Shown piece by piece: positions 35,362-43,975 of a stretch of 56,467 nt of DNA. Origin of the DNA: Microbacterium sp. Lineage in GTDB: Bacteria > Actinomycetota > Actinomycetes > Actinomycetales > Microbacteriaceae. The DNA is taken from the NCBI GenBank assembly GCA_031177765.1, contig JAPSKH010000013.1, forward strand, positions 1-56,467. The letters are read 5' to 3'. The notes beneath the pieces are model-generated. The model was not told the DNA's origin. It saw nothing but the letters and a program-made list of their open reading frames with translations, and made no database searches. Each line of letters opens with the position of its first letter. Positions within the stretch are counted from its first letter, which is position 1. The translations under genes were made by a program, and so were the position numbers.

Positions 35362-35952
35362 TCAGCCCGTGTGATCCGACAGGAGTCCGCTTCGCCGCTG
35401 CCCGCGAGCGCGGGGTTCGCGCTCCCGCGGCGCACCCTTCGGCCAGACGGTGTAGCTGACCGCCCACAGCAGTTCGATCGCCAGGATGGCGCCGAGGACC
35501 GCTGACGTTCCGGTGAGGGCGCTGGTGGCGGTCGGGTCTGCGGCGAGCACGGTCAGAAGCCACAGCACGGCCGCCGCGATGGCCACGGCGGCCGTGGTAC
35601 GCAGCACGTCGAGCCAGCAGGCGCGCGTGTACGCGAGACCATGCAGCTTCTCGGGTGCGGGACCGCCGGCGTAGCGGTGGGCGAACCGCATGTCCGCCCA
35701 CCGGATCATGCGGTGGCCGTAGACCAGCGAGAACCCGAGGTAGATCGCCGCCAGGGCGTGCGCGAAGGTCGCTGTGCCGCCAGCGCTCAGGTCGATCGCG
35801 ACCGCGAGAAGCAGCACCACGTCGACGACCGGCGTCAGAAGCAGCAGGGCCGCCCCGGCGCGCGGCCGCCGAAGGATGTATCGCGCGGCCAGCCCGAGGA
35901 CGATGAGCAGCCAGAAGCCGATCTCGCACACCACGATGACGCCGACGATCAC
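35362..35952 (-). CDS. YmcC-like integral membrane protein
   Basis: 196 residues with five to six hydrophobic segments, starting VIVGVIVVCEIGFWLLIVLGL, and a conserved loop YLGFSLVYGHRMIRWADM. This resembles the Bacillus YmcC family of unknown function. The C-terminus is Arg-rich and cytoplasmic. GTG start with AAGGAGG six bases upstream. It is divergent from a TetR regulator 64 bases away and shares its operator region, so it is the probable regulated target. Confidence 0.85.
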   Translation of the reverse strand: MIVGVIVVCEIGFWLLIVLGLAARYILRRPRAGAALLLLTPVVDVVLLLAVAIDLSAGGTATFAHALAAIYLGFSLVYGHRMIRWADMRFAHRYAGGPAPEKLHGLAYTRACWLDVLRTTAAVAIAAAVLWLLTVLAADPTATSALTGTSAVLGAILAIELLWAVSYTVWPKGAPREREPRARGQRRSGLLSDHTG

Positions 35953-35962
35953 GGATCCTCCT

Positions 35963-36006
35963 TGCTAGCACACCTGTACTGGCAACAAGCTAGCACGGGC
36001 GTGCTA
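35963..36006. promoter_or_regulatory. Candidate TetR operator: three TAGCAC boxes
   Basis: The palindrome TGCTAGCA (35963-35970) starts the region and TAGCAC-GGGC-GTGCTA (35991-36006) ends it; TAGCAC occurs at 35966, 35991 and inverted at 36001. The second dyad overlaps the TetR -10 TACGTT (36005-36010) and the first lies just upstream of the YmcC-type SD, so one repressor could shut both genes. Confidence 0.72.
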
Positions 36007-36010
36007 CGTT
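36005..36010 (+). promoter_or_regulatory. -10 box TACGTT of the tetR gene
   Basis: TACGTT, six bases, then GTG at 36017: leaderless layout, with the inverted TAGCAC dyad running into it. Confidence 0.55.
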
Positions 36011-36016
36011 GCTGGG

Positions 36017-36604
36017 GTGCCACGACGCATCGACCTCGACGAACGCAGGCAGCAGCTCGCCGAGGCAGTGTGGGCCACGATCCGCCATCGCGGCATCGGT
36101 GCCGTCTCGGTCCGCACCGTCGCCGCGGAGGCCGGGGTCGCGGTCGGGTCGCTGCGCCATGTCTTCCCCACCCGCGGGGAACTGCTGCAGTTCTCGGCGG
36201 AGCTCATGGTGCGACGGGCGACCGAGCGCATCGCCGACACGCCCCGCACGGGCGACGCGACCACCGACGCTCTGGCGTTGCTGTCCCACGTCCTGCCTCT
36301 CGAGCCCGACAGCCGGGCCGAGCTGGAGGTGAACATCGCGCTGTTCGCCGAGGCGCCGGCGCTGCCGGAGCTGACGACCGTGCGCGATCACGCGCACGCG
36401 CAGCTGCGGATGCTCTGCGCGCACGTCGTGAGCCTGGTCGGTCCCGACCTCGATCCGCGCCGCGCGGATGCCGAAGCGCGACGTCTGCATGCCCTCGTCG
36501 ACGGTCTCGCGCTTCACCTGCTCGTGGAGGACCCGGGCAGCGGACGAGCTCGCGCGCTGGGGACGCTGCGAGAGGAACTCGATCGGATCACGACAGTGGG
36601 ATGA
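36017..36604 (+). CDS. TetR-family transcriptional regulator
   Basis: 195 residues. The helix-turn-helix is VSVRTVAAEAGVAVGSLRHV (residues 33-52), with the TetR-typical VFPTRGELL following; the rest is an all-helical ligand domain of unknown specificity. Divergent from the YmcC-like gene with shared TAGCAC boxes, implying local autoregulation. GTG start, no SD. Confidence 0.93.
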   Translation: MPRRIDLDERRQQLAEAVWATIRHRGIGAVSVRTVAAEAGVAVGSLRHVFPTRGELLQFSAELMVRRATERIADTPRTGDATTDALALLSHVLPLEPDSRAELEVNIALFAEAPALPELTTVRDHAHAQLRMLCAHVVSLVGPDLDPRRADAEARRLHALVDGLALHLLVEDPGSGRARALGTLREELDRITTVG

Positions 36605-36651
36605 ACCGTCGTCGAGGCGGATCGCATCGCGCGTTCGTCACGCCGACGCGC

Positions 36652-37326
36652 TCAGTCCCAGTCGAGGTAGTCCTCGATCGCCCATGACGTCTCGCCCACG
36701 TGGGTGAGGGGGAACAGGTGCCCGCCGCCCTCCACCGACACGACGCTGACCAGCTGCGGCGCCGACGCCCGCAGCCGCTCGCCATTGGCCGGCGGCGTCA
36801 CCGTGTCCTCCGTCCCCTGGACCACCAGCACGGGGAACGACGGCGCGAGGGTCAGCCACTCGACGTCCGCGGTGGCGGCCTCGGCCGCACGCTGCATCGC
36901 TTCGACGGCGGCATCCCGCGCGTTCGGCGAGATCTCGGAGGAGTCGGAGTCCGCTGCGTCGGCCGGCCCTTCCACGCCGAGCAGCAGCACGCCGCTGACC
37001 CGCTCCGGGTGGTCGAGCGACACCGTGCGCGCGACTGCGCCGCCGAACGAGTGGCCCCCGACCCACGCGGCGGCCAGGCCGATGTGCTCCATCACGTCGA
37101 TGACGTCCTGTGCCAGGTCGTGCATCGTGACGGCGGCCTCCGGCACGGGGCGGCGCGCGCCGATCCGCACGACCCGGAAGTCCTCCTCGGCCAGGGCACC
37201 CGCCAGCGTGCCGAGGTAGCCGACCTTCAGGCCGCGACCGGGGATCAGCACCAGTGCGGGCCCCTGCCCTTCGTCGACGTAGGGGATCGCGCGGCCGTCG
37301 GGCTCGAAGATGCGGATGTCGGTCAC
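36652..37326 (-). CDS. Alpha/beta-hydrolase
   Basis: 224 residues. VLIPGRGLKVGYLGTLAGAL is the oxyanion region, the nucleophile Ser is in GGHSFGGAVA (about residue 96), the acid is likely in GTEDTVTPP and the His in EGGGHLFPL, so the triad is complete. Small, without a full cap domain. Substrate unknown. The GTG at 37326 is chosen for its AAGGA six bases upstream; an ATG five codons earlier is possible. Convergent with tetR. Confidence 0.88.
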   Translation of the reverse strand: MTDIRIFEPDGRAIPYVDEGQGPALVLIPGRGLKVGYLGTLAGALAEEDFRVVRIGARRPVPEAAVTMHDLAQDVIDVMEHIGLAAAWVGGHSFGGAVARTVSLDHPERVSGVLLLGVEGPADAADSDSSEISPNARDAAVEAMQRAAEAATADVEWLTLAPSFPVLVVQGTEDTVTPPANGERLRASAPQLVSVVSVEGGGHLFPLTHVGETSWAIEDYLDWD

Positions 37327-37361
37327 CGGGGGTCCTTCCATGGGGTGTGGGATCGCGCTTT

Positions 37362-37380
37362 GCTCGCTCGAGCAGCGAGC
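37362..37380 (-). terminator. Hairpin after ychF
   Basis: GCTCGCT (37362-37368) and AGCGAGC (37374-37380) with a 5-base loop, directly downstream of the ychF stop. Weak as an intrinsic terminator. Confidence 0.5.
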
Positions 37381-37381
37381 G

Positions 37382-38455
37382 TCAGACGTTGAAGCGGAAC
37401 TCGACCACGTCGCCGTCCTGCATGACGTAGTCCTTGCCCTCCAGGCGCGCCTTGCCGCGCGCGCGGGCCTCGACGACGGAGCCGGCCTCGACGAGATCGT
37501 CGAACGAGATGACCTCGGCCTTGATGAAGCCCTTCTCGAAGTCGGTGTGGATGACGCCGGCCGCCTGAGGCGCCTTCCACCCCTTGCCGATGGTCCACGC
37601 GCGGGCCTCCTTCGGTCCCGCCGTGAGGTATGTCTGCAGACCCAGCGTGTCGAACCCGATGCGGGCGAGCTGGTCGAGTCCGGACTCCTCCTGGCCGGTC
37701 GACGCGAGCAGCTCCGCAGCGTCGTCGGGGTCGAGGTCGATGAGCTCGGACTCGATCTTGGCGTCGAGGAACACCGCCTTCGCCGGCGCCACGAGCGCCT
37801 CGAGCTCCGCCTTGCGCGCGGCATCCGTCAGCACCGCCTCGTCGACGTTGAAGACGAAGATGAAGGGCTTGGCCGTCAGGAGGCCGAGTTCGCGGATGGG
37901 CGCCAGGTCGATCCCCGCCGCCGAGAGCAGGATGCCGCGCTCGAGGGCGTCCTTGGCGGCGAGCGCCGTCTCGAGCACGACCGGATCGGTCTTCTTCCCC
38001 CGCACTTCCTTCTCATAGCGGGCGATCGCCTTCTCGAGCGTCTGCAGGTCGGCCAGCTGCAGCTCGGCGTTGATCGTCTCCATGTCGCTCTTCGGGTTCA
38101 CCGCGCCCTCGACGTGCACGACGTCGTCGTCGGCGAAGCCGCGCACCACCTGCGCGATCGCGTCCGCCTCGCGGATGTTGGCCAGGAACTGGTTGCCCAG
38201 CCCCTCCCCCTCGCTGGCACCGCGCACGATGCCCGCGATGTCGACGAACGACACCGCCGCGGGCAGGATGCGCTCGGAGTGGAAGATCTCCGCGAGCTTG
38301 TCCAGGCGCGGGTCGGGGAGGTTCACCACGCCGACGTTCGGCTCGATGGTCGCGAACGGGTAGTTCGCGGCGAGCACCTGGTTCTTGGTCAGCGCGTTGA
38401 AGAGGGTCGACTTGCCGACATTCGGGAGACCGACGATTCCGATGGTGAGAGCCAC
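37382..38455 (-). CDS. ychF: YchF/OLA1-type redox-regulated ATPase
   Basis: 357 residues, TRAFAC P-loop protein that hydrolyses ATP rather than GTP and associates with ribosomes. G1 GLPNVGKST is at residues 8-16, G3 DIAG follows, the altered G4 reads FNVDE, and the C-terminal TGS domain ends HTDFEKGFIKAEV...MQDGDVVEFRFNV. Family members begin M-ALTIGIVG, so I set the start at the GTG at 38455 rather than the ATG two codons upstream; TAGACT lies eight bases before it. Confidence 0.96.
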   Translation of the reverse strand: MALTIGIVGLPNVGKSTLFNALTKNQVLAANYPFATIEPNVGVVNLPDPRLDKLAEIFHSERILPAAVSFVDIAGIVRGASEGEGLGNQFLANIREADAIAQVVRGFADDDVVHVEGAVNPKSDMETINAELQLADLQTLEKAIARYEKEVRGKKTDPVVLETALAAKDALERGILLSAAGIDLAPIRELGLLTAKPFIFVFNVDEAVLTDAARKAELEALVAPAKAVFLDAKIESELIDLDPDDAAELLASTGQEESGLDQLARIGFDTLGLQTYLTAGPKEARAWTIGKGWKAPQAAGVIHTDFEKGFIKAEVISFDDLVEAGSVVEARARGKARLEGKDYVMQDGDVVEFRFNV

Positions 38456-38463
38456 GGGCATCC

Positions 38464-38469
38464 AGTCTA
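38464..38469 (-). promoter_or_regulatory. -10 box TAGACT of ychF
   Basis: TAGACT followed by eight bases and the GTG at 38455. Confidence 0.5.
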
Positions 38470-38480
38470 CGTGGGCGCGC

Positions 38481-38515
38481 CGCCGCGACCGCCGACCGGC
38501 GGCCCGGCCGCGGCG
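38481..38515. terminator. GC-rich hairpin between methyltransferase and ychF
   Basis: CGCCGCG (38481-38487) with CGCGGCG (38509-38515), and an inner CCGCC/GGCGG stem. It follows the methyltransferase stop on the minus strand and precedes the ychF promoter. Confidence 0.5.
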
Positions 38516-38519
38516 ACGG

Positions 38520-39278
38520 TCAGGGACGGATGCTGCGGTGCGCGCGCGTCACGTAGGGGACGTCGACGACATCGGCGCCGGCGTCGTCGCGGCGGCGGTT
38601 CGCGTCGAACAGCTCCCCCGCCTGTGCGAGGATGCGCGCGCGATCGTCCTCCGAGGCGGTGATGACGAAGCTGCGCGAGGACACCATGTCGAGGAAGGCG
38701 CTGCGGTCCACCGTCCGCGTCCAGCGCCGGCTCATCTCCTCGATGCCGGTGAACGGCTCGGCGACGCGGACGCCGTCGCTGGAGATCATCTCCTCCGCAT
38801 GACTGCCGTGCATGGCCGCCGTCAGTCGTGCGATCCACGGCACGGATTCATCGCGGATGTTCCACACCAGTCCCAGGACGCCACCGGAGCGGAGGACGCG
38901 CGCCGCCTCGGCGGAGGCGGCGACGGGATCGACCCAGTGCCATGCCTGACCCAGCAGCACGGCGTCCACCGAGGCATCGGGCAGCGGAAGCCGCTCGGCC
39001 GTTCCGACGAAAGTCGGGACACCGTGGACGTGCTCGCGCAGCGCGGCGAGCATGCCGGCATCCGGATCGACGGCGACGACCTCGGCGCCGGTCTCGACGA
39101 TCGTGCGCGTCAGCTTGCCGGTGCCGGCGCCGACGTCCGCCACGCGCAGGGCGCGAGCGTCCCGGCGCACGGGCGCGAGCATCCAGTCGACCGCCTCGCG
39201 GGGGTAGTCGGGTCGACCGGACTCATAGGCGCCCGCGGCGGTGCCGAACGACGTGGACATCTCCTCGCGGCTTGCCAT
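38520..39278 (-). CDS. Class I SAM-dependent methyltransferase
   Basis: 252 residues. Motif I VADVGAGTGKLTRTI (residues 46-60), motif II-like VVAVDPDAGML, motif III ERLPLPDASVDAVLLGQAWH and LRSGGVLGLVWN. The order and WHW-type loop match methyltransferase domain 11 proteins of the UbiE/COQ5-like group. Substrate unknown. The ATG lies seven bases after TAGGCT, so it should be leaderless. Confidence 0.92.
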   Translation of the reverse strand: MASREEMSTSFGTAAGAYESGRPDYPREAVDWMLAPVRRDARALRVADVGAGTGKLTRTIVETGAEVVAVDPDAGMLAALREHVHGVPTFVGTAERLPLPDASVDAVLLGQAWHWVDPVAASAEAARVLRSGGVLGLVWNIRDESVPWIARLTAAMHGSHAEEMISSDGVRVAEPFTGIEEMSRRWTRTVDRSAFLDMVSSRSFVITASEDDRARILAQAGELFDANRRRDDAGADVVDVPYVTRAHRSIRP

Positions 39279-39285
39279 GCCTTCG

Positions 39286-39291
39286 AGCCTA
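39286..39291 (-). promoter_or_regulatory. -10 box TAGGCT of the methyltransferase gene
   Basis: TAGGCT, seven bases, ATG at 39278. Same hexamer and spacing as glpX. Confidence 0.65.
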
Positions 39292-39361
39292 TGCCGACCG
39301 ATGCGCCACGTCTCCGGCGCGCCTTCGTGGCGCCGCAGACACCTCGGGCGAGGCTGAGCCC

Positions 39362-39964
39362 GTGCCCTTGGACTTCACCGCGATCGACTTCGAGACGGCG
39401 AACTCCAGCAGCGCGTCGGCCTGCGCGGTGGGCCTGGTGCGGGTGCGCGACGGCGTCGTGGTCGATCAGACGGGATGGCTGATCCGGCCGCCCGCGGGTC
39501 ACGACGTCTTCTTCGAGCTGAACACGCGGATCCACGGCATCTGCGCCGACGATGTGGTGGACGCACCCACGTGGAGCGAGCAGCTCCGCGAGCTGGCGGC
39601 CTTCGCGGGAAGCGACGTGCTGGTCGCCCACAACGCCGGCTTCGACATGGCCGTGCTCAAGCGCGCGTGCGAGGCGACGGGCGACGACTGCCCGCCGTAC
39701 CGGTACGCGTGCAGCCTGCAGGTCGCCCGCAAGGTCTACCGCCTCGAGTCCTACCGCCTTCCCTTCGTCGCCGCAGAAGCCGGCTTCGCCGACTTTCCCC
39801 ATCACAACGCCACAGCCGACGCGCTCGCCTGCGCACACGTCATGATCGACGCGGCTCGGCGCCTGGCCGTGGACAGCGTCGACGGGCTGGCCGAGGCAGC
39901 CGGCGTCCGCGTCTCGCAGATCGTGGTCGCCGAGGCGCCGGCGCTGTCGGTCGCCTTCGCGTGA
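39362..39964 (+). CDS. DEDDh 3'-5' exonuclease (DnaQ-like)
   Basis: 200 residues. Exo I FTAIDFETANS (D9, E11), Exo II HNAGFDMAVL and Exo III HHNATADALA with the catalytic His give a full DEDDh set. Resembles the stand-alone PolIII-epsilon-like exonucleases of actinobacteria rather than a replicase proofreader. The GTG at 39362 follows GAGGCT and six bases. Head-to-head with the methyltransferase and 60 bases before rmuC, also a DNA-maintenance gene. Confidence 0.92.
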   Translation: MPLDFTAIDFETANSSSASACAVGLVRVRDGVVVDQTGWLIRPPAGHDVFFELNTRIHGICADDVVDAPTWSEQLRELAAFAGSDVLVAHNAGFDMAVLKRACEATGDDCPPYRYACSLQVARKVYRLESYRLPFVAAEAGFADFPHHNATADALACAHVMIDAARRLAVDSVDGLAEAAGVRVSQIVVAEAPALSVAFA

Positions 39965-40024
39965 GCATCCGGATGCCGCGCCGCGGTCCGCGGCGATGTC
40001 GGGGGCTGCGGGCATCCTGAGCTC

Positions 40025-41320
40025 ATGGATGCACTTCTGGTCTCGATGATCGCGGTGGCGATGCTGCTGCTCGGCGCTGTCGCCGGCTGGGCCGCGGGGC
40101 TGGCACGCGGCGTCGCGCGGACGGGACGCGAGCGCGCCGACCTTCAGGCGCGGGTCGCCGCCGCCGAGGCGGCACGCCAGGGCCTGCAGGCGCAGCTCGA
40201 GCATCAGCAGGCGCTGTACCGGGAGCTGGCCGGTCAGGCGCGTCATGATCAGGCGGCCCGTGAGGAACGGGAGCGGCGTGAGCAGACGGTGCTGCGTGCT
40301 CTTGCGCCCGTGCAGGAGACCCTCACGGCCATGCAGCGGAAGGTCGACGAGCTCGAGCGCGACCGCCACACGCAGTTCGGCACGCTCGCCGAGCAGCTGC
40401 GGCGCGCCCAGGAGTCCGACGAGGCGCTGCGCTCGACGACCGAGTCGCTCGCCAGCGCGCTGCGCTCGGGCAGCACGCGAGGGGTGTGGGGCGAGACGCA
40501 GCTGCGCCGGGTCGTGGAGGCGGCGGGTCTGACCCGCCACGTCGACTTCGACGTGCAGACCTCGATCAGCACGGACGCCGGAGTCGGCCGTCCCGACATG
40601 GTGATCCGCCTTCCCGGTGGCAAGTCCATCGCCGTGGACGCGAAGGTGCCGCTGGACGCGTACCTCGAGGCGAGCGCCATCCCGCTGACGGCGCAGGGCG
40701 CCGAGGCGGCACGTCGGCGAACCCTGCTGGACAAGCACGTCAAGGCGGTGCGCGCGCACGTCGACGCCCTCGCTCGCAAGACGTATTGGGCGGGACTGGG
40801 CTCGAGCCCGGAGTTCGTGGTGTGCTTCGTGCCGAGCGAGTCGCTGCTGGCCGCGGCGCTGGAGGAGGACCCGGCACTGCTGGACTACGCCTTCGGGAAG
40901 CGCGTGGCCCTCGCCTCGCCGGTGAATCTGTGGGCGGTGCTCAAGACCGTGGCCTACACCTGGACGCAGCAGGACGTGTCGCAGGAGGCCCGCACGCTGT
41001 TCGACCTCGGCAACCAGCTGTATGAGCGGCTGGGATCGCTGGCGGCGCACGCCGACGATCTGCGTCGTGCGATCGAGCGGACGGTCGACAGCTACAACCG
41101 GTTCGCAGGCTCACTCGAATCGCGGGTGCTCGTCAGCGCGCGGAAGTTCCCCGGCATCGACGCGACGAAGCTGGACGCCGTCGAGGAGGCGCGAACGATC
41201 GAGAAGACCCCGCGGCGACTCACGGCACCCGAACTGCTCGAGCAGACCCTGGAGTTCGCCGAACCGAGCGGACTCGCCGACCTGGGCGACGTGCGCGCGC
41301 GCCTCGCGGCGCAGGATTGA
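40025..41320 (+). CDS. rmuC: DNA recombination protein RmuC
   Basis: 431 residues. One N-terminal membrane helix (LLVSMIAVAMLLLGAVAGWA), a coiled coil over residues 35-145, then the RmuC nuclease-like domain with GVWGETQLRRVVE, GRPDMVIRLPGGKSIAVDAKVPL and FVPSESLLAAAL. The D...xAK pattern (PDMV and DAK) fits a PD-(D/E)xK fold. RmuC limits DNA inversions at short inverted repeats in E. coli. ATG without a clear SD; CATCCT stands six bases upstream. Confidence 0.93.
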   Translation: MDALLVSMIAVAMLLLGAVAGWAAGLARGVARTGRERADLQARVAAAEAARQGLQAQLEHQQALYRELAGQARHDQAAREERERREQTVLRALAPVQETLTAMQRKVDELERDRHTQFGTLAEQLRRAQESDEALRSTTESLASALRSGSTRGVWGETQLRRVVEAAGLTRHVDFDVQTSISTDAGVGRPDMVIRLPGGKSIAVDAKVPLDAYLEASAIPLTAQGAEAARRRTLLDKHVKAVRAHVDALARKTYWAGLGSSPEFVVCFVPSESLLAAALEEDPALLDYAFGKRVALASPVNLWAVLKTVAYTWTQQDVSQEARTLFDLGNQLYERLGSLAAHADDLRRAIERTVDSYNRFAGSLESRVLVSARKFPGIDATKLDAVEEARTIEKTPRRLTAPELLEQTLEFAEPSGLADLGDVRARLAAQD

Positions 41321-41324
41321 CGCC

Positions 41325-41537
41325 TCAGGCGCCGCCGGGCACGAAGCTCAGCAGCACGATGACCGCTGCGGATACGCCGAAGAAGGCGCCGATCATCCAC
41401 CACGCGCTCATCTCCTGGCCCTCTTCGCGGCGCACGCGAAGGAGGACATCGGGGCGGCGAGCGGGGTCGACGGCGTCTTTTACGACGGCGTGAGCGCCGG
41501 TCTGAGGTGAAGATTGGCCAACGGTGGTTGCGGCCAT
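41325..41537 (-). CDS. Small single-pass membrane protein
   Basis: 70 residues: a polar basic N-terminal half (residues 1-43) and one helix, MSAWWMIGAFFGVSAAVIVLLSFV, near the C-terminus, so it is tail-anchored in layout. AGGGGG about eight bases before the ATG supports translation. No family recognised. It is convergent with rmuC (four bases apart), and a dense cluster of palindromes lies upstream. Confidence 0.75.
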   Translation of the reverse strand: MAATTVGQSSPQTGAHAVVKDAVDPARRPDVLLRVRREEGQEMSAWWMIGAFFGVSAAVIVLLSFVPGGA

Positions 41538-41614
41538 CGAGAACCCCCTACGGACTTGGGAAACAACGACGTGTCCCCCTCGACACGCCTCCCATTGTGC
41601 CAGGCAAGCCTGAG

Positions 41615-41673
41615 AACGGCCGTTACGAAACGATCACGAGTTCACACCCGCCACAGTGGTGAACTCTGATCAC
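41615..41673. promoter_or_regulatory. Palindrome cluster upstream of the small membrane gene
   Basis: AACGGCCGTT (41615-41624) is a perfect palindrome. GAGTTCAC (41638-41645) and GTGAACTC (41659-41666) form a perfect 8-bp dyad that extends outward by GATCA/TGATC with a one-base bulge. The block lies between the glpX stop and the small gene (minus strand), so it may be glpX terminator, operator, or both; it is noticeably more AT-rich than its surroundings. Confidence 0.6.
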
Positions 41674-41709
41674 AGACCCTTGACGGCGGCCCCGCGGTGC
41701 CCTATGGCA

Positions 41710-42699
41710 TCAGAGCCATTTGGAGACGAGGTGCTCGGACGACACGCGGCGGAGCGTTCCGGAGGCGCCGCGCAGCACCACGCTCTCGGTGTAGACGTAG
41801 CCTCCCTCGCGCCGGACGCCCGCTACGAGTTGGCCGTCCGTCACGCCGGTTGCGACGAAGATCGTGTTGTTGCCCTTGACGAGGTCGTCGGCCTCGTACA
41901 CGAAACCGTCGAGCTTGAGTCCCGCGTCCACGCCCTTCTGCTTCTCGTCGTCATCGCGCGGCCACAGGCGCCCCTGGATGTGGCCGCCGAGCGCCTTGAT
42001 GGCGCACGCCGTCACGATGCCCTCCGGGCTGCCGCCGACGCCCACGCACATGTCCGTGCGGGCGTTGTGCCGCGCGGCGTTGATGCCGCCCGCGACATCG
42101 CCGTCCGACATCAGACGGGTGCCGGCGCCCGCCGCGCGGATGTCCTCGATGAGGCGCTCGTGCCGAGGACGGTGAAGCACCGACACGACGATCTCGTCGA
42201 CCGGCTTGCCCAGCGCCTTGGCGAGACGGCGGATGTTCTCGCCGATCGGCAGCCGGATGTCGACCACTCCGACGCCCGCCGGACCGGTGACGAGCTTGTC
42301 CATGTAGAACACGCTCGATGCGTCGAGCATCGTGCCGCTGTCGGAGACCGCGATCACCGAGAGGGCGTTGTTGCGTCCGGCCGCCGTGAGCGACGTGCCG
42401 TCGATCGGGTCGACGGCCACGTCCGCCCTGGGGCCGCGGCCGTTGCCGACGCGCTCGCCGTTGAACAGCATCGGCGCCTCGTCCTTCTCCCCCTCGCCGA
42501 TCACGATGGTGCCGTCGAAGTTCACGGTGGTGAAGAACGCCCGCATCGCGTCGACGGCGGCCTTGTCGGCGGCCTCCTTGTCGCCGCGGCCGATGAACGG
42601 GACGGCGCGGATCGCCGCCGCCTCCGTGGCGCGAACGAGCTCGAGTGCGAGGTTCCGGTCGGGATGCAGCGGGCTCATGTCCGCGGTCAGGCTCACCAT
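41710..42699 (-). CDS. glpX: Class II fructose-1,6-bisphosphatase
   Basis: 329 residues, lithium-sensitive FBPase of the GlpX family, the gluconeogenic phosphatase of actinobacteria. FIGRGDKEAAD near residue 36, IGEGEKDEAP (metal site) near 69, VAVDPIDGTSL near 95 and SDGDVAGGINA near 197. The start at 42699 is chosen because TAGGCT lies seven bases upstream and upstream frame is unrelated. Divergent from fbaA, so the two gluconeogenic steps sit back to back. Confidence 0.97.
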   Translation of the reverse strand: MVSLTADMSPLHPDRNLALELVRATEAAAIRAVPFIGRGDKEAADKAAVDAMRAFFTTVNFDGTIVIGEGEKDEAPMLFNGERVGNGRGPRADVAVDPIDGTSLTAAGRNNALSVIAVSDSGTMLDASSVFYMDKLVTGPAGVGVVDIRLPIGENIRRLAKALGKPVDEIVVSVLHRPRHERLIEDIRAAGAGTRLMSDGDVAGGINAARHNARTDMCVGVGGSPEGIVTACAIKALGGHIQGRLWPRDDDEKQKGVDAGLKLDGFVYEADDLVKGNNTIFVATGVTDGQLVAGVRREGGYVYTESVVLRGASGTLRRVSSEHLVSKWL

Positions 42700-42706
42700 G
42701 CGCTCG

Positions 42707-42712
42707 AGCCTA
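42707..42712 (-). promoter_or_regulatory. -10 box TAGGCT of glpX
   Basis: TAGGCT, seven bases, ATG at 42699: leaderless layout. Confidence 0.65.
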
Positions 42713-42849
42713 GCCAGCGTCCCGCGCCACGACGGCGATTTACCCCGTCGCCGCGGCGAAGGAATCGGGAATCTTTCACAACCGGCAGGACCTGGGGTTC
42801 CGGCGGCCTCCGCTGCCTTCGCGCCGCCGCCGCATGAAGTCCCCTTCGC

Positions 42850-42855
42850 TAGGCT
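42850..42855 (+). promoter_or_regulatory. -10 box TAGGCT of fbaA
   Basis: TAGGCT predicts a start near 42862 and a leader of about 60 bases containing the AAGGAG SD, unlike the leaderless genes around it. No clear -35. Confidence 0.5.
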
Positions 42856-42922
42856 TTCCCGTGACGCCGCGCTCGTCGCACAGCGCCCGCACTCACCGCC
42901 CCGGCACTCACAAGGAGCACTC

Positions 42923-43954
42923 ATGCCCGTCGCCACCCCCGAGCAGTACGCCGACATGCTGGACCGCGCGAAGGCCGGTGGCTTCGCGTATCCCGCGATC
43001 AACGTCTCCAGCTCGCAGACCATCAACGCCGTCCTGCAGGGCCTGACCGAAGCCGGCTCCGACGGCATCATCCAGGTCACGACGGGCGGCGCCGACTACT
43101 TCGCCGGCCACACCGTCAAGGCCCGCGCGACCGGTGCCCTCGCCTTCGCGAGGTACGCCACCGAGGTCGCCAAGAACTACCCCATCACGGTCGCGCTCCA
43201 CACCGACCACTGCCCCAAGGAGGCGCTGCCGAATTTCGTGCTGCCGCTCCTCGAGGCGTCAGAGGAGGAGGTCCGCGCCGGGCGCAACCCCATCTTCCAG
43301 TCGCACATGTGGGACGGGTCGGCTGTGCCGCTCGATGAGAACATCGAGATCGCCAAGGAGCTGCTCCCTCGCCTGAAGAACATCAACGCGATCCTCGAGA
43401 TCGAGGTGGGCGTCGTCGGCGGCGAAGAGGACGGGATCAAGCACGAAGGCTCGAACGAGGCGCTGTACACCACGGTGGGCGACGTCACGAAGGCGGTCGA
43501 GGCGCTGGGTCTCGGCGAGAACGGCCGCTACATCTCGGCTCTGACCTTCGGCAACGTGCACGGCGTGTACAAGCCGGGCAACGTGAAGCTGCGCCCGGAG
43601 CTGCTCGGCGAGATCCAGGAGGGGATCGCCGCGCAGTTCGGCACGGGTCCGAAGCCCCTCGACCTCGTCTTCCACGGCGGCAGCGGCTCGAGCGACGAGG
43701 AGATCGCGCTGGCCGTCGCCAACGGCGTGGTGAAGATGAACATCGACACCGACACGCAGTACGCCTTCACGCGGTCGATCGCCGGATTCATGTTCACCAA
43801 CTACGAGGGCGTGCTGAAGGTCGACGGCGAGGTCGGCAACAAGAAGCAGTACGACCCGCGCGCCTGGGGCAAGATCGCCGAGTCGGCGATGGCGGCGCGC
43901 GTCGTCGAGGCCACCCAGCAGCTGGGCTCGGCCGGCAAGAGCCTCGCCGCCTGA
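42923..43954 (+). CDS. fbaA: Class II fructose-bisphosphate aldolase
   Basis: 343 residues, zinc-dependent aldolase cleaving or forming fructose-1,6-bisphosphate. Zinc-site His in VALHTDHCPK (about residue 95), SHMWDGSAVPL, EVGVVGGEEDGI, then the second metal His region and the phosphate loop VFHGGSGSSDEEI (about 253) with KMNIDTDTQYAF. ATG with AAGGAG five bases upstream. Followed by a two-stage hairpin, so monocistronic. Confidence 0.98.
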   Translation: MPVATPEQYADMLDRAKAGGFAYPAINVSSSQTINAVLQGLTEAGSDGIIQVTTGGADYFAGHTVKARATGALAFARYATEVAKNYPITVALHTDHCPKEALPNFVLPLLEASEEEVRAGRNPIFQSHMWDGSAVPLDENIEIAKELLPRLKNINAILEIEVGVVGGEEDGIKHEGSNEALYTTVGDVTKAVEALGLGENGRYISALTFGNVHGVYKPGNVKLRPELLGEIQEGIAAQFGTGPKPLDLVFHGGSGSSDEEIALAVANGVVKMNIDTDTQYAFTRSIAGFMFTNYEGVLKVDGEVGNKKQYDPRAWGKIAESAMAARVVEATQQLGSAGKSLAA

Positions 43955-43975
43955 CGCCTCCCGCGCAGCGGCTCC

